A stretch of DNA of 64,000 bases, from contig NZ_CP032382.1 in assembly GCF_003589925.1 (NCBI RefSeq), positions 5,890,001 to 5,954,000 of the forward strand, given 5' to 3'. Source of the stretch: Chryseolinea soli (GTDB lineage Bacteria; Bacteroidota; Bacteroidia; Cytophagales; Cyclobacteriaceae). The translations under genes were made by a program, and so were the position numbers. The notes beneath the pieces were generated by a model. The model was given only the letters and a program-made list of their open reading frames with translations, ran no database searches and was not told the DNA's origin. Shown here piece by piece: positions 45,450-53,110 of the stretch (position 1 is its first letter; each line of letters starts with the position of its first letter).

Positions 45450-47261
45450 TCAGTGTGGATCGACCGTCATCGACGAACGATGCCCCGTCGTGATGGCCCA
45501 GTAATCGATCCACTGCCGTCGGATGCCGTTGGCTCGATTGATGAGTTCCGCACTTGGCTTTCGACCGTGCTCCACGATCACCACGATCCCGGTGTTGAAT
45601 TGTCGCTGGGAATGATTGACGTCGGGTAAGCGCGGACCCTCCGCGGCGATGACGTCTTGAATCGTAATCCTCATGCGTTGGCCCTTGAAGATCGGGCGTT
45701 CGTTTGCATCCGTGCCGATCCGCACAAGCGGCCTCACGATGTAGAAGTCGGGCACTTCAGCCGCGGCGATCAATCCCATCAAGTAGAGTTCGAGATAGGA
45801 GTACCCCGAGGCGGGTACGAAAAAGCCATTGCGCAATGGGGTGAACGTGCCGTCGAGATTGTCTTGCCACGCGCTTCCACCTTGGGTGGAAGACTCGAGA
45901 GGCAACGAGTATGGGTACGCCACGCGCGCCTCCAACCCGGTATCCCAATGGGGCCACGCTCCGAGCGAGATCGTCTCGCCATTCACGCGGGCGGTAGCAT
46001 ATGCCGACCAGCGGTGTCCGATCTCGTGACCGAGATGCCCGACGGCGTAATTGTACGGACGGGGCTTCCCGTCGGGTGTCGCCTGCGCGAGCAGGGGTGT
46101 ATAGAACGCAATATTTTTCGGGTTTCCGCCTGGCGCATTGTCGGGCGGGCGCTCTTGCATTTCGTTCGCACCAACAAAGATTGGCTGATACAGGCCGAGC
46201 TGAAATCGCCCGTCTGTGCAGCGGCTCTCGAGGATCGGTTTCGTTTGAGCGTGTTTGGTATCCCCGATCCCGGTGACGTTGCCTCCGATCGGCCCATCGC
46301 TCGGGCTGCTGGCCTCCTGGTTGTCGATGCGGAAATCCGAATAGTAGGCGAGAAAATCGAATTTGTCTCCGAGCGCCTGAATGACCGTGCAGGAAAGGTC
46401 CTGCGGTCGCGGAGGCATCAGATAATGAAACGCCTCACACAACGCAGCGAGCGAACCGCTCTTCGGGGTCAGACTGGACAGGTCAATGGATTGAACACGC
46501 TCACCCGCCGATAAGCTTGGGTAGATCCCCACGATGCCGTCTTTCGCTTCCATGGTCTTGTACGACATCTCGATTGAGCCGTCGCGGTGCAGGACAGCCT
46601 GAAACAGATTGGTCGTGGGGAACCAGGAGAAATCCAAATAGCCTCCGAATGGTTCGGTGAGATCCCATGTGATGACGACGCGATCAGCCAACTCCCGCAC
46701 GTAGCGCGGGCCGGACATCCTGGGCTTCAGAAACACGCAGATGGCGGGTGCACGTTCGCCCAGCCTGGGGGCCACGTCAGCGAGACGGTCAAATCGTCCA
46801 ACGGCGGCAGCGATTCCGCCATCAGGGCGACCGTACGCATCGACATCACCCACGCTCGGTGGCGGACCGAATCGAATGGATCCCGCCGTCCCCACGGAAA
46901 ACGAACTCCACCGTTGCCCTGAAAACGGAAACGTGAACCGCTGAAGCCTGACGTCGGCACCGGTGAGTTCCACACCGTAGTGGGCGTCCCAACGTAAAGT
47001 CTCATTCGTCACACGATAGCGGGAACCGGCTGGACTAAATCGCAGCGTGCGGCCGACGAGATCAAACAGGTTCGGTTGCCCGAGCGTTGCGCTGTCCAAC
47101 TCGATCACGATCAAATCGCCTGCTACCGATACCTGACCGATGGAATGTCCGGGTGTCTCCTGTCCTGCACAGGGGGAGAGCGCATTCACCATCAATCCGC
47201 ACACGAGGAGCAAAGCGCGCAAGGCAACAGTTGTCCTGAGTTTAGTGCGGCGTGGGGTCAT
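45450..47261 (-). CDS. Putative secreted zinc metallopeptidase, likely transferred gene
   Basis: 603 residues from the ATG at 47261, which starts a basic signal peptide (MTPRRTKLRTTVALRALLLVCG). The middle holds a zinc-binding HExxH at His412-His416 (GHLGHEIGHRW), and ~100 residues later ELYLMGL could be a Met-turn-like stretch; the third ligand is not identified. The N-terminal ~300 residues are beta-rich. The gene is visibly more GC-rich than its surroundings and its protein is rich in Arg, Pro and Ala with few Lys, unlike every neighbour. This indicates recent transfer, perhaps from Acidobacteriota or Proteobacteria. I do not recognise the family by name; peptidase activity rests on HExxH. 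Confidence 0.72.
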   Translation of the reverse strand: MTPRRTKLRTTVALRALLLVCGLMVNALSPCAGQETPGHSIGQVSVAGDLIVIELDSATLGQPNLFDLVGRTLRFSPAGSRYRVTNETLRWDAHYGVELTGADVRLQRFTFPFSGQRWSSFSVGTAGSIRFGPPPSVGDVDAYGRPDGGIAAAVGRFDRLADVAPRLGERAPAICVFLKPRMSGPRYVRELADRVVITWDLTEPFGGYLDFSWFPTTNLFQAVLHRDGSIEMSYKTMEAKDGIVGIYPSLSAGERVQSIDLSSLTPKSGSLAALCEAFHYLMPPRPQDLSCTVIQALGDKFDFLAYYSDFRIDNQEASSPSDGPIGGNVTGIGDTKHAQTKPILESRCTDGRFQLGLYQPIFVGANEMQERPPDNAPGGNPKNIAFYTPLLAQATPDGKPRPYNYAVGHLGHEIGHRWSAYATARVNGETISLGAWPHWDTGLEARVAYPYSLPLESSTQGGSAWQDNLDGTFTPLRNGFFVPASGYSYLELYLMGLIAAAEVPDFYIVRPLVRIGTDANERPIFKGQRMRITIQDVIAAEGPRLPDVNHSQRQFNTGIVVIVEHGRKPSAELINRANGIRRQWIDYWAITTGHRSSMTVDPH

Positions 47262-47388
47262 AGGATTTGTGTTGCTGGGATGCGTTGAGTTAGGAGGAAC
47301 GTAAACACCGTGCTCCAAAGATTGCTAAAAAACAAATTCTCCTTACGCAATCACAAGGAGAATTATTAGAGAACGGTCTTTCCTGGTA

Positions 47389-48816
47389 TTATTTTTCTTC
47401 GACCGTAAATTCAATATTGATCTTCCTGAGGTCTTCCAGCGGCTGCATGTTTAAACCTACTTTATCTTCTTTAAACAGCTTTGATTTCTTCAGGTTCTCC
47501 TGTGATTGAATGAGTTTCGACCGGCTGAATTTATCTCCTTTTTCGAGCTCGATCATTTTCAGAATTTCCGCAGTCGTGATTGATGAATTTCCTTTGACGA
47601 TGATATCGTTGATATAAGCAACATCACCTTCGTGGATCTTCATGTTAAGCATCACTTTATTTTCAGTAACAACTTCTTCGGTATCTATTCTGAAAAAAAC
47701 ATATCCAAGATCCATATAAAGACCACCGATGTCTTGTCTTTTAGGATTGTATGATAAATTCCTTTCCAATTGTTTTTTATCATAAATATCCCCGGGTTTG
47801 ATCGCCAGAATGTCGGTCAGATATTCATCCGTAAAAACCCTGTTGCCTTCCCAGGTTATTCCCGCGACGATTAATTTCTGCTCTGATACATTTGTCAGCT
47901 GACCTTGTTCAGAACGCTCTGTAAAAGAAAATACCGTCATCAGCAGCGCTAACAATGGTATGATGGCTACAAATCTTACTGCTTTCATTTTGTTTTGTTT
48001 TTTAATGTATAACATATTGATTCTTCTTTTTAAGTCTGCTACTGAAAACGGGTGAACGAACCGTTCTGCCTCATAATGATGAGACAACCGGACAATTAGT
48101 TTCGAGTACGCATCCGGATCCTGCATGGTATTCATCACCGCTTTGTCCGCCAGGTATTCGTGCACCTGGCATAGCGAAGTTTTTAATTTCTTCAGGAAAG
48201 GATTAAACCAACACACAATGCCTGCGATCTCCATCAATAAGAGATCATAGGAGTGTTTCTGCCGGATATGGGCCAGCTCATGCAGAAGCACTGTATTGTA
48301 TTCATCCTGCTTTAGTGAATGCTTATTTTCATTAATAAATATGCATGTCATGAAAGAGAAAAAGGCAGGTCCGTTTTTTAGACGAACGATCCGGTAATCC
48401 TCTTCACGCACCATTTCGTTACTTTTTATAAGCATGTGAATTTTCCACAGACTGCGCAGCAATTTGTAGGATACAAAAAGACATCCGATGAGGTAAATCG
48501 TGAGCAGCGCAGGAAATAGAAGATCAACCAAGTCATGGGGTGATACGGCAAGGTCAGTGGTCTCTGATCTCACCGCGGTGCCATTTCCTTGACTGATCAA
48601 GGCAAGGAAAGACAGGCTCGCACCAAGGGCATGATCCGAAGGTTGCCATACGCCAATACGGAGCAGCGGGATGATGAAACTTATCACCGTGGCACTGAGC
48701 AAATAAATCCTGCTGAAATCAAAATAGGTGAGGTTTGAATACAATGCGCGATAAAGCAAATAAAAAACAGTATGGCAAATGGCAACCTGCAAAAGATACA
48801 ATATGATAGCGTTCAT
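47389..48816 (-). CDS. M56-family (BlaR1-like) membrane metallopeptidase with C-terminal POTRA-like region
   Basis: 475 residues. Four membrane helices lie in the N-terminal ~300 residues, with the zinc-binding HExxH at His179-His183 (VLLHELAHIRQKHS) in a cytoplasmic loop and YLADKAVM following, as in BlaR1/MecR1. After the last helix (VRFVAIIPLLALLMTVF) the region ~315-475 resembles two POTRA modules (ITWEGNRVFTDEYLTDILAIKPGD; ITTAEILKMIELEKGDKFSR). M56 proteins cleave a cognate BlaI repressor upon a periplasmic signal; the BlaI gene overlaps by 4 bases upstream. The usual penicillin-binding sensor is absent and the POTRA-like part may sense something else. Confidence 0.85.
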   Translation of the reverse strand: MNAIILYLLQVAICHTVFYLLYRALYSNLTYFDFSRIYLLSATVISFIIPLLRIGVWQPSDHALGASLSFLALISQGNGTAVRSETTDLAVSPHDLVDLLFPALLTIYLIGCLFVSYKLLRSLWKIHMLIKSNEMVREEDYRIVRLKNGPAFFSFMTCIFINENKHSLKQDEYNTVLLHELAHIRQKHSYDLLLMEIAGIVCWFNPFLKKLKTSLCQVHEYLADKAVMNTMQDPDAYSKLIVRLSHHYEAERFVHPFSVADLKRRINMLYIKKQNKMKAVRFVAIIPLLALLMTVFSFTERSEQGQLTNVSEQKLIVAGITWEGNRVFTDEYLTDILAIKPGDIYDKKQLERNLSYNPKRQDIGGLYMDLGYVFFRIDTEEVVTENKVMLNMKIHEGDVAYINDIIVKGNSSITTAEILKMIELEKGDKFSRSKLIQSQENLKKSKLFKEDKVGLNMQPLEDLRKINIEFTVEEK

Positions 48817-49184
48817 TTCTTGCGGGTTTTAAGGTCTTGAATAAATTTTGAAATATCGTTTAACTCATCTTCGGACAACTCCTTTTCCTCCACCATAAAA
48901 GAAACTACATTTTCGAGTGATCCGTCAAAGTAATTCGTAATGAAACTCTTCAGCGCAAATTTTTTATAGGCCAGTTTAGAAACGGCAGGTGTATACTCAT
49001 AGATCTTACCATACGCTTTATGCGTCACAAATCCTTTCTCTTCCAGGATCCTGACGATAGAAGAAATGGTCGTGTAGGGTGGCTTCGGATCAGGAAGCTG
49101 ATCGATGATGTCATTCACAAAACCTTTTTTCATGGCCCAAAAAATGTCCATGATCCTTTCTTCTCTTTTTGTTAACAGCTCCAT
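48813..49184 (-). CDS. BlaI/MecI-family transcriptional repressor
   Basis: 123 residues with the winged helix of BlaI: LTKREERIMDIFWAMKKGFVNDIIDQL, then PPYTTISSIVRILEEKGFVTHKAYGKIYEYTP, and a C-terminal dimerisation and cleavage region (SFITNYFDGSLENVVSFMVEEKELSEDEL). It represses its own operon until the M56 peptidase encoded behind it, whose start overlaps its stop, triggers release. An inverted repeat just upstream is the probable operator. In Bacteroidota such pairs usually control envelope stress functions rather than beta-lactamase; no beta-lactamase gene is intact here. Confidence 0.93.
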   Translation of the reverse strand: MELLTKREERIMDIFWAMKKGFVNDIIDQLPDPKPPYTTISSIVRILEEKGFVTHKAYGKIYEYTPAVSKLAYKKFALKSFITNYFDGSLENVVSFMVEEKELSEDELNDISKFIQDLKTRKK

Positions 49185-49210
49185 GTCACGAATGTGTAAC
49201 TTATTTTTGA

Positions 49211-49240
49211 GTTATACAACTAAACATTTAATTATATAAC
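49211..49240. promoter_or_regulatory. Inverted repeat, candidate BlaI operator
   Basis: GTTATACAA at 49211-49219 and TTATATAAC at 49232-49240 pair at 8 of 9 positions around a 12-base spacer. It lies 27 bases upstream of the BlaI-type start. BlaI-type repressors bind AT-rich dyads of this form. Confidence 0.5.
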
Positions 49241-49464
49241 GTATTGATGCGTAGTTTTTTGGCCATTTGATGCCTGAAAGGTAAATTCATCAGTCCAAAA
49301 ACTGTGAATTCAGGCTAAATTTGAGGTTTTGAATATCGCTTTGGGAAAATCAGGGGGTTGAACTCCGGTGCGGTTTCTAATGGAGCCGCAGTCAAAACAA
49401 CCCATTAAAAATTTGGCTGGGTGCGGGGGGAAGTCCGGCTTCTGTGTATCGTGCAGCCAACTGA

Positions 49465-49725
49465 AGTACCGCACAGGACACCTTATTCGTTCCGAATATT
49501 TTTACACCTAATGGAGACGATAAAAATCCTGTGTTCAAGGTAGAGACCACAGCAACCATAAATTCACTCGCCATCTACAATCGCTACGGCGACCAAATAT
49601 TCCAGACTTCCACCGGGCAATGGGATGGAGGCGACGCTTCTTCAGGAGTATACTACTGGCGTCTGGTCTATGAAGGATGCGATAGCGAAAAAGAATTGAA
49701 AGGCTGGGTGCATTTGATCCGATGA
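49465..49725 (+). pseudogene. Detached T9SS type B C-terminal domain (gene remnant)
   Basis: After the TGA at 49462 a frame of 86 codons runs TLFVPNIFTPNGDDKNPVF, then LAIYNRYGDQIFQT, QWDGG, SGVYYWRLVYEG and WVHLIR before the stop. This is a complete gliding-motility-associated C-terminal domain, the sorting signal of type IX secretion type B. It has no start codon, signal peptide or passenger domain. The bases before the stop (SPASVYRAAN in the same frame) look like the preceding domain, so a large secreted protein has decayed to its tail. Bases 49241-49464 hold nothing else recognisable. Confidence 0.7.
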
Positions 49726-49797
49726 GGCTGGCTGTGATGTTGAACTACAAGATCTTAACAATCTTCCCCAAACACCCAGAAGAATCCATTTAGTATT

Positions 49798-49941
49798 CAT
49801 GGTCAGGTCATTTACATCAACCGCTCGGCGAATATTGTCATTGCGTATTTTTCAAGTCAGCCACAGGCGTCGTCGGTAGCGGGATACAAGCATTTCGTGT
49901 CGAAGTTGAATGCGTGCCGGGAATTGGCAAAGATCAAATAG
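49798..49941 (+). pseudogene. C-terminal remnant of a beta-lactamase-family serine hydrolase
   Basis: A frame of 47 codons reads HGQVIYINRSANIVIAYFSS and then VSKLNACRELAKIK before TAG. It matches the end of class C beta-lactamase-like serine hydrolases, where HGxxGQxIYINPxxNIVIA is the box around the conserved KTG/HTG region. Everything upstream, including the SxxK nucleophile, is missing. It lies 72 bases after the T9SS domain remnant. Confidence 0.55.
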
Positions 49942-50130
49942 TACGAACACAGAACTAAAAGGTAACCCTGCCTTTGCCGGATCGAATTGCCAAACGAATA
50001 ATTCTTTACTATTTCAGAAAGAAGGAGCTCCAGCGTATGATCTTGATTGCGCTTAGAATGACGATGCGTGGCCCCGAAAAAGAATTCATGATCAAGAGCC
50101 ATGGAGATCGCTAACATAGCGTGGCTTTGC

Positions 50131-50138
50131 TATATTTG
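50131..50138 (+). promoter_or_regulatory. Candidate -7 element of nitronate monooxygenase gene
   Basis: TATATTTG is an exact match to TAnnTTTG and lies 4 bases before the ATG at 50143, which would give a leaderless or very short-leader transcript. The expected TTTG 20 bases upstream is absent, so support is partial. The stretch 49942-50130 shows no gene. Confidence 0.4.
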
Positions 50139-50142
50139 ACAA

Positions 50143-51126
50143 ATGACAACCCTTGACAAGCTGCTGGGAATCCGGTATCCCATCATTTTAGCACCGATGT
50201 TCCTCATCTCGAATAGCCGAATGATTATTGCCGCATTGCGTAGTGGCGTAACGGCGGCATTTCCGGCGCTTAATTATAGGACGGATGAGGAGCTTAGAGC
50301 AGCCATTCGCGAGATCAGGCACGCATCAGATAAACCATTTGGTGTGAATCTCATTGTAAATCGCTCCAATCTTAAGTACAAATCACAACTCAAGACGTTG
50401 CTGGAGTTAAAAATTGATTTCATTATAACTTCCCTGGGTAGCCCCCAGGAAGTAATTGAGCAATGCAAGCCGTTGGGAATAAAAGTCTTTTGTGATGTTG
50501 TTGACTTGAAATACGCGAAAAAAGTTGAGGCGATGGGTGCAGACGCCTTGATTGCGGTAAACAACAGGGCAGGAGGACATGCAGGAGCCATTTCGCCTTA
50601 TGAGCTTATAACACTGTTAAAGAATAACTGCAGCATTCCAATAATTTCCGCCGGTGGTGTTGCCACAGGGAAAGATCTTAAACAAGTGCTCGATTGGGGT
50701 GCAGCGGGAGCATCGATCGGAACTATTTTTATCGCTTGCGAAGAATCGGAGATCACACCTGAATACAAACAGGCGATGATCGATTATGGCGAAAAAGACA
50801 TTGTCATGACAACGAAGCTCTCTGGCTCACCGCTCACGGTCATTAACACACCCTACGTTCAACAGCTCGGTACAAAAGCTAATCTTTTGGAGTTGATCCT
50901 CAATAACAACAAAACCTTAAAGAAGTATGCTAAAATGCTCATCGCTTTCCGTGGGATGAAAGCGGTTGAAAAAGCTGCGTTCGGAGCTACCTATAAAACG
51001 GTGTGGTGCGCTGGCCCTGCCATTGAACACGTAAAGCGCGTACAGCCGATAGCGGACATTATAAATACGATCACACGACAATTTGATGAAGTTTCCAATG
51101 AGACACCTAACGTGTTGCATCGCTAA
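50143..51126 (+). CDS. Nitronate monooxygenase family protein
   Basis: 327 residues forming an FMN-binding TIM barrel. Family motifs are GIRYPIILAPMFLISNSRM at the start, FGVNLIVNRSN, ALIAVNNRAGGHAG with the conserved His, and PIISAGGVATGKDLKQVLDWGAAGASIGTIF for phosphate binding. These enzymes oxidise alkyl nitronates with oxygen; related members act as enoyl-ACP reductases (FabK), but the AGGHAG and the overall length favour the monooxygenase group. It is cytoplasmic and transcribed alone between gene remnants. Confidence 0.9.
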   Translation: MTTLDKLLGIRYPIILAPMFLISNSRMIIAALRSGVTAAFPALNYRTDEELRAAIREIRHASDKPFGVNLIVNRSNLKYKSQLKTLLELKIDFIITSLGSPQEVIEQCKPLGIKVFCDVVDLKYAKKVEAMGADALIAVNNRAGGHAGAISPYELITLLKNNCSIPIISAGGVATGKDLKQVLDWGAAGASIGTIFIACEESEITPEYKQAMIDYGEKDIVMTTKLSGSPLTVINTPYVQQLGTKANLLELILNNNKTLKKYAKMLIAFRGMKAVEKAAFGATYKTVWCAGPAIEHVKRVQPIADIINTITRQFDEVSNETPNVLHR

Positions 51127-51137
51127 AGCTAGTGCCT

Positions 51138-51245
51138 ATGAGGCATAGGGTTTACGTCATTGAGATCTCGCGAAAAGTTTTTACTGAAAACACGAAGTTC
51201 CGGGTTGCCAATCCACAATTCAACAGAGTACTGGAATGTCTTTAA
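51138..51245 (+). pseudogene. Truncated copy of the GIY-YIG-like gene
   Basis: The first 35 codons (MRHRVYVIEISRKVFTENTK, then VANPQFNRVLECL) align almost residue by residue with the gene at 35535, and the DNA is also clearly similar. The frame then ends in TAA at 51243-51245, where the intact copy continues YVGMT. Similarity stops at that point, so the 3' two thirds were lost by deletion or replacement. Confidence 0.75.
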
Positions 51246-51432
51246 ATCTGCTCAATACAGAATATCAACACGTTAGATTGGGTGCGCAACAAACTGCCGC
51301 CAAAAATAACCTAAGCATCGTTGGGAAGATATAAACAAGCCCGAAATAGACGAAAAAATCCCAAGTTACGTGGCCCCCAGCCTGTTTAATTAAGGTACAA
51401 TATTCTATCTTAGCGACCTTTTAGAATTCCAT

Positions 51433-53088
51433 ATGGCCGAAGAAAAGAGTTTGAACTTCCTGGAAGAGATCGTAGAGTCCGACTTGAAGAATGGAAAATA
51501 CAAGAACATTGCTACGCGATTCCCGCCGGAGCCCAATGGCTACCTGCATTTGGGCCACGCCAAGAGCATTTGCCTGAACTTTGGTCTCGCGTTGAAGTAT
51601 GGCGGCAAAACAAACCTGCGTTTTGATGATACTAACCCCGTAACCGAGGAAACCGAATATGTGGAGAGCATTAAAGGGGACGTGAAGTGGTTGGGATTTA
51701 ATTGGTCCGAAGAACTATATGCATCCGATTACTTCGACCAACTGTACACCTATGCTCACAGCTTGATCGATAAGGGACTGGCCTATGTAGATGATAGCAC
51801 AAGCGAAGAGATGGCAGCCCAGAAAGGAACGCCTACTCAGCCGGGAACAGACAGCCCTTATCGGGGTCGATCGATTGAGGAAAACAAGAGGCTTTTCACC
51901 GAGATGAAGGATGGTAAGCACCCGGATGGATCAAAAGTCCTTCGCGCCAGAATAGACATGTCGCACACCAACATGCTCATGCGCGATCCGGTGATCTACC
52001 GCGTCAAACACGCCCATCATCACCGGACAGGTGACAAGTGGTGCATTTATCCCATGTACGATTTTGCCCACGGCCAAAGTGATTCGATCGAGCAGATTAC
52101 GCACAGCATTTGCACGCTTGAGTTTGTTCCGCATCGTGAATTGTATGACTGGCTTATAGCCAAACTCGACATATACCCTTCGCATCAGTATGAGTTCGCC
52201 AGACTCAACATGACCTACACCATGATGAGTAAGCGCAAGCTTTTACAATTGGTGAATGAGAAGCATGTAAACGGTTGGGACGATCCTCGCATGCCAACGT
52301 TAAGTGCTGCACGCAGGAGAGGCTACACGCCCGAGGCTATCCGCGATTTTTGCGATCGAATTGGAGTGGCCAAACGCGACAATCTGATTGATATTGGTTT
52401 GCTTGAGTTCTGTTTGCGAGAACACTTGAACAAGATCGCCGAGCGAAGAATGGTGGTGTTCGATCCATTGAAAGTGGTCATCACCAATTATCCCGAGGGG
52501 AAATCTGAATTACTCAGGAGCGAGAATTTGCCGGAAGGAGATTCGACCCGCGAGCTTCCTTTTGGGCGAGAACTCTGGATTGAACGCGACGACTTTATGG
52601 AGGTGCCCGCGAAGAAATATTTCCGCCTTGCGCCAGGCCAAATGGTGCGTTTAAAGAGCGCGTTCATTGTCAAGTGCGAAGAGTTCATCAAAGATGCGAA
52701 TGGAACGGTAACAGAGTTGCGTTGCACTTACGTGCCCGAAAGTCGCAGCGGTTCCGATACATCAGGAATTAATGTGAAGGGCGTCATTCATTGGGTGAGC
52801 GCGCAGCATGCAGTACCCGCAGAAATTCGCTTGTATGATCGCCTTTTTGTAACAGAGGACATGAATGCCATCGAAGATGATTTCACAAATCACCTTAATC
52901 CGAATTCATTGCAGATCTTGAAAACTGTTTATGCTGAACCCGAACTTGCCAAATCAAAAACAGGTGAGCATTTCCAGTTTTTGCGCATGGGATATTTCTG
53001 CCTCGACCCTGATGCTACTTCGAATAAATTGATCTTTAACCGCACCGTGACGTTAAGGGATACGTGGACGAAAGGAGCGGGGAAGTAA
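51433..53088 (+). CDS. glnS: Glutamine-tRNA ligase
   Basis: 551 residues of the class I synthetase GlnRS, which charges tRNA-Gln in the cytoplasm. The HIGH-type motif is PPEPNGYLHLGHA (His39-His42), the KMSKS-type loop is MMSKRKL (Met265-Lys267), and the anticodon-binding beta-barrels follow from ~335 (FDPLKVVITNYPEG). The GlnRS-type length and the absence of a GatCAB-like context agree with direct glutaminylation. A -7-like TATCTTAG lies at 51406-51413. The kinase gene starts 22 bases after the stop. Confidence 0.97.
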   Translation: MAEEKSLNFLEEIVESDLKNGKYKNIATRFPPEPNGYLHLGHAKSICLNFGLALKYGGKTNLRFDDTNPVTEETEYVESIKGDVKWLGFNWSEELYASDYFDQLYTYAHSLIDKGLAYVDDSTSEEMAAQKGTPTQPGTDSPYRGRSIEENKRLFTEMKDGKHPDGSKVLRARIDMSHTNMLMRDPVIYRVKHAHHHRTGDKWCIYPMYDFAHGQSDSIEQITHSICTLEFVPHRELYDWLIAKLDIYPSHQYEFARLNMTYTMMSKRKLLQLVNEKHVNGWDDPRMPTLSAARRRGYTPEAIRDFCDRIGVAKRDNLIDIGLLEFCLREHLNKIAERRMVVFDPLKVVITNYPEGKSELLRSENLPEGDSTRELPFGRELWIERDDFMEVPAKKYFRLAPGQMVRLKSAFIVKCEEFIKDANGTVTELRCTYVPESRSGSDTSGINVKGVIHWVSAQHAVPAEIRLYDRLFVTEDMNAIEDDFTNHLNPNSLQILKTVYAEPELAKSKTGEHFQFLRMGYFCLDPDATSNKLIFNRTVTLRDTWTKGAGK

Positions 53089-53110
53089 TGGCGTTTGAAC
53101 GAATTCTTGC

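Noticed and set aside
45657..46514. Plus-strand frame (285 codons) opposite the metallopeptidase gene
   Set aside because: Arises because the GC-rich gene has few stop codons on its other strand; no start signal or domain, whereas the minus strand has a signal peptide and HExxH.
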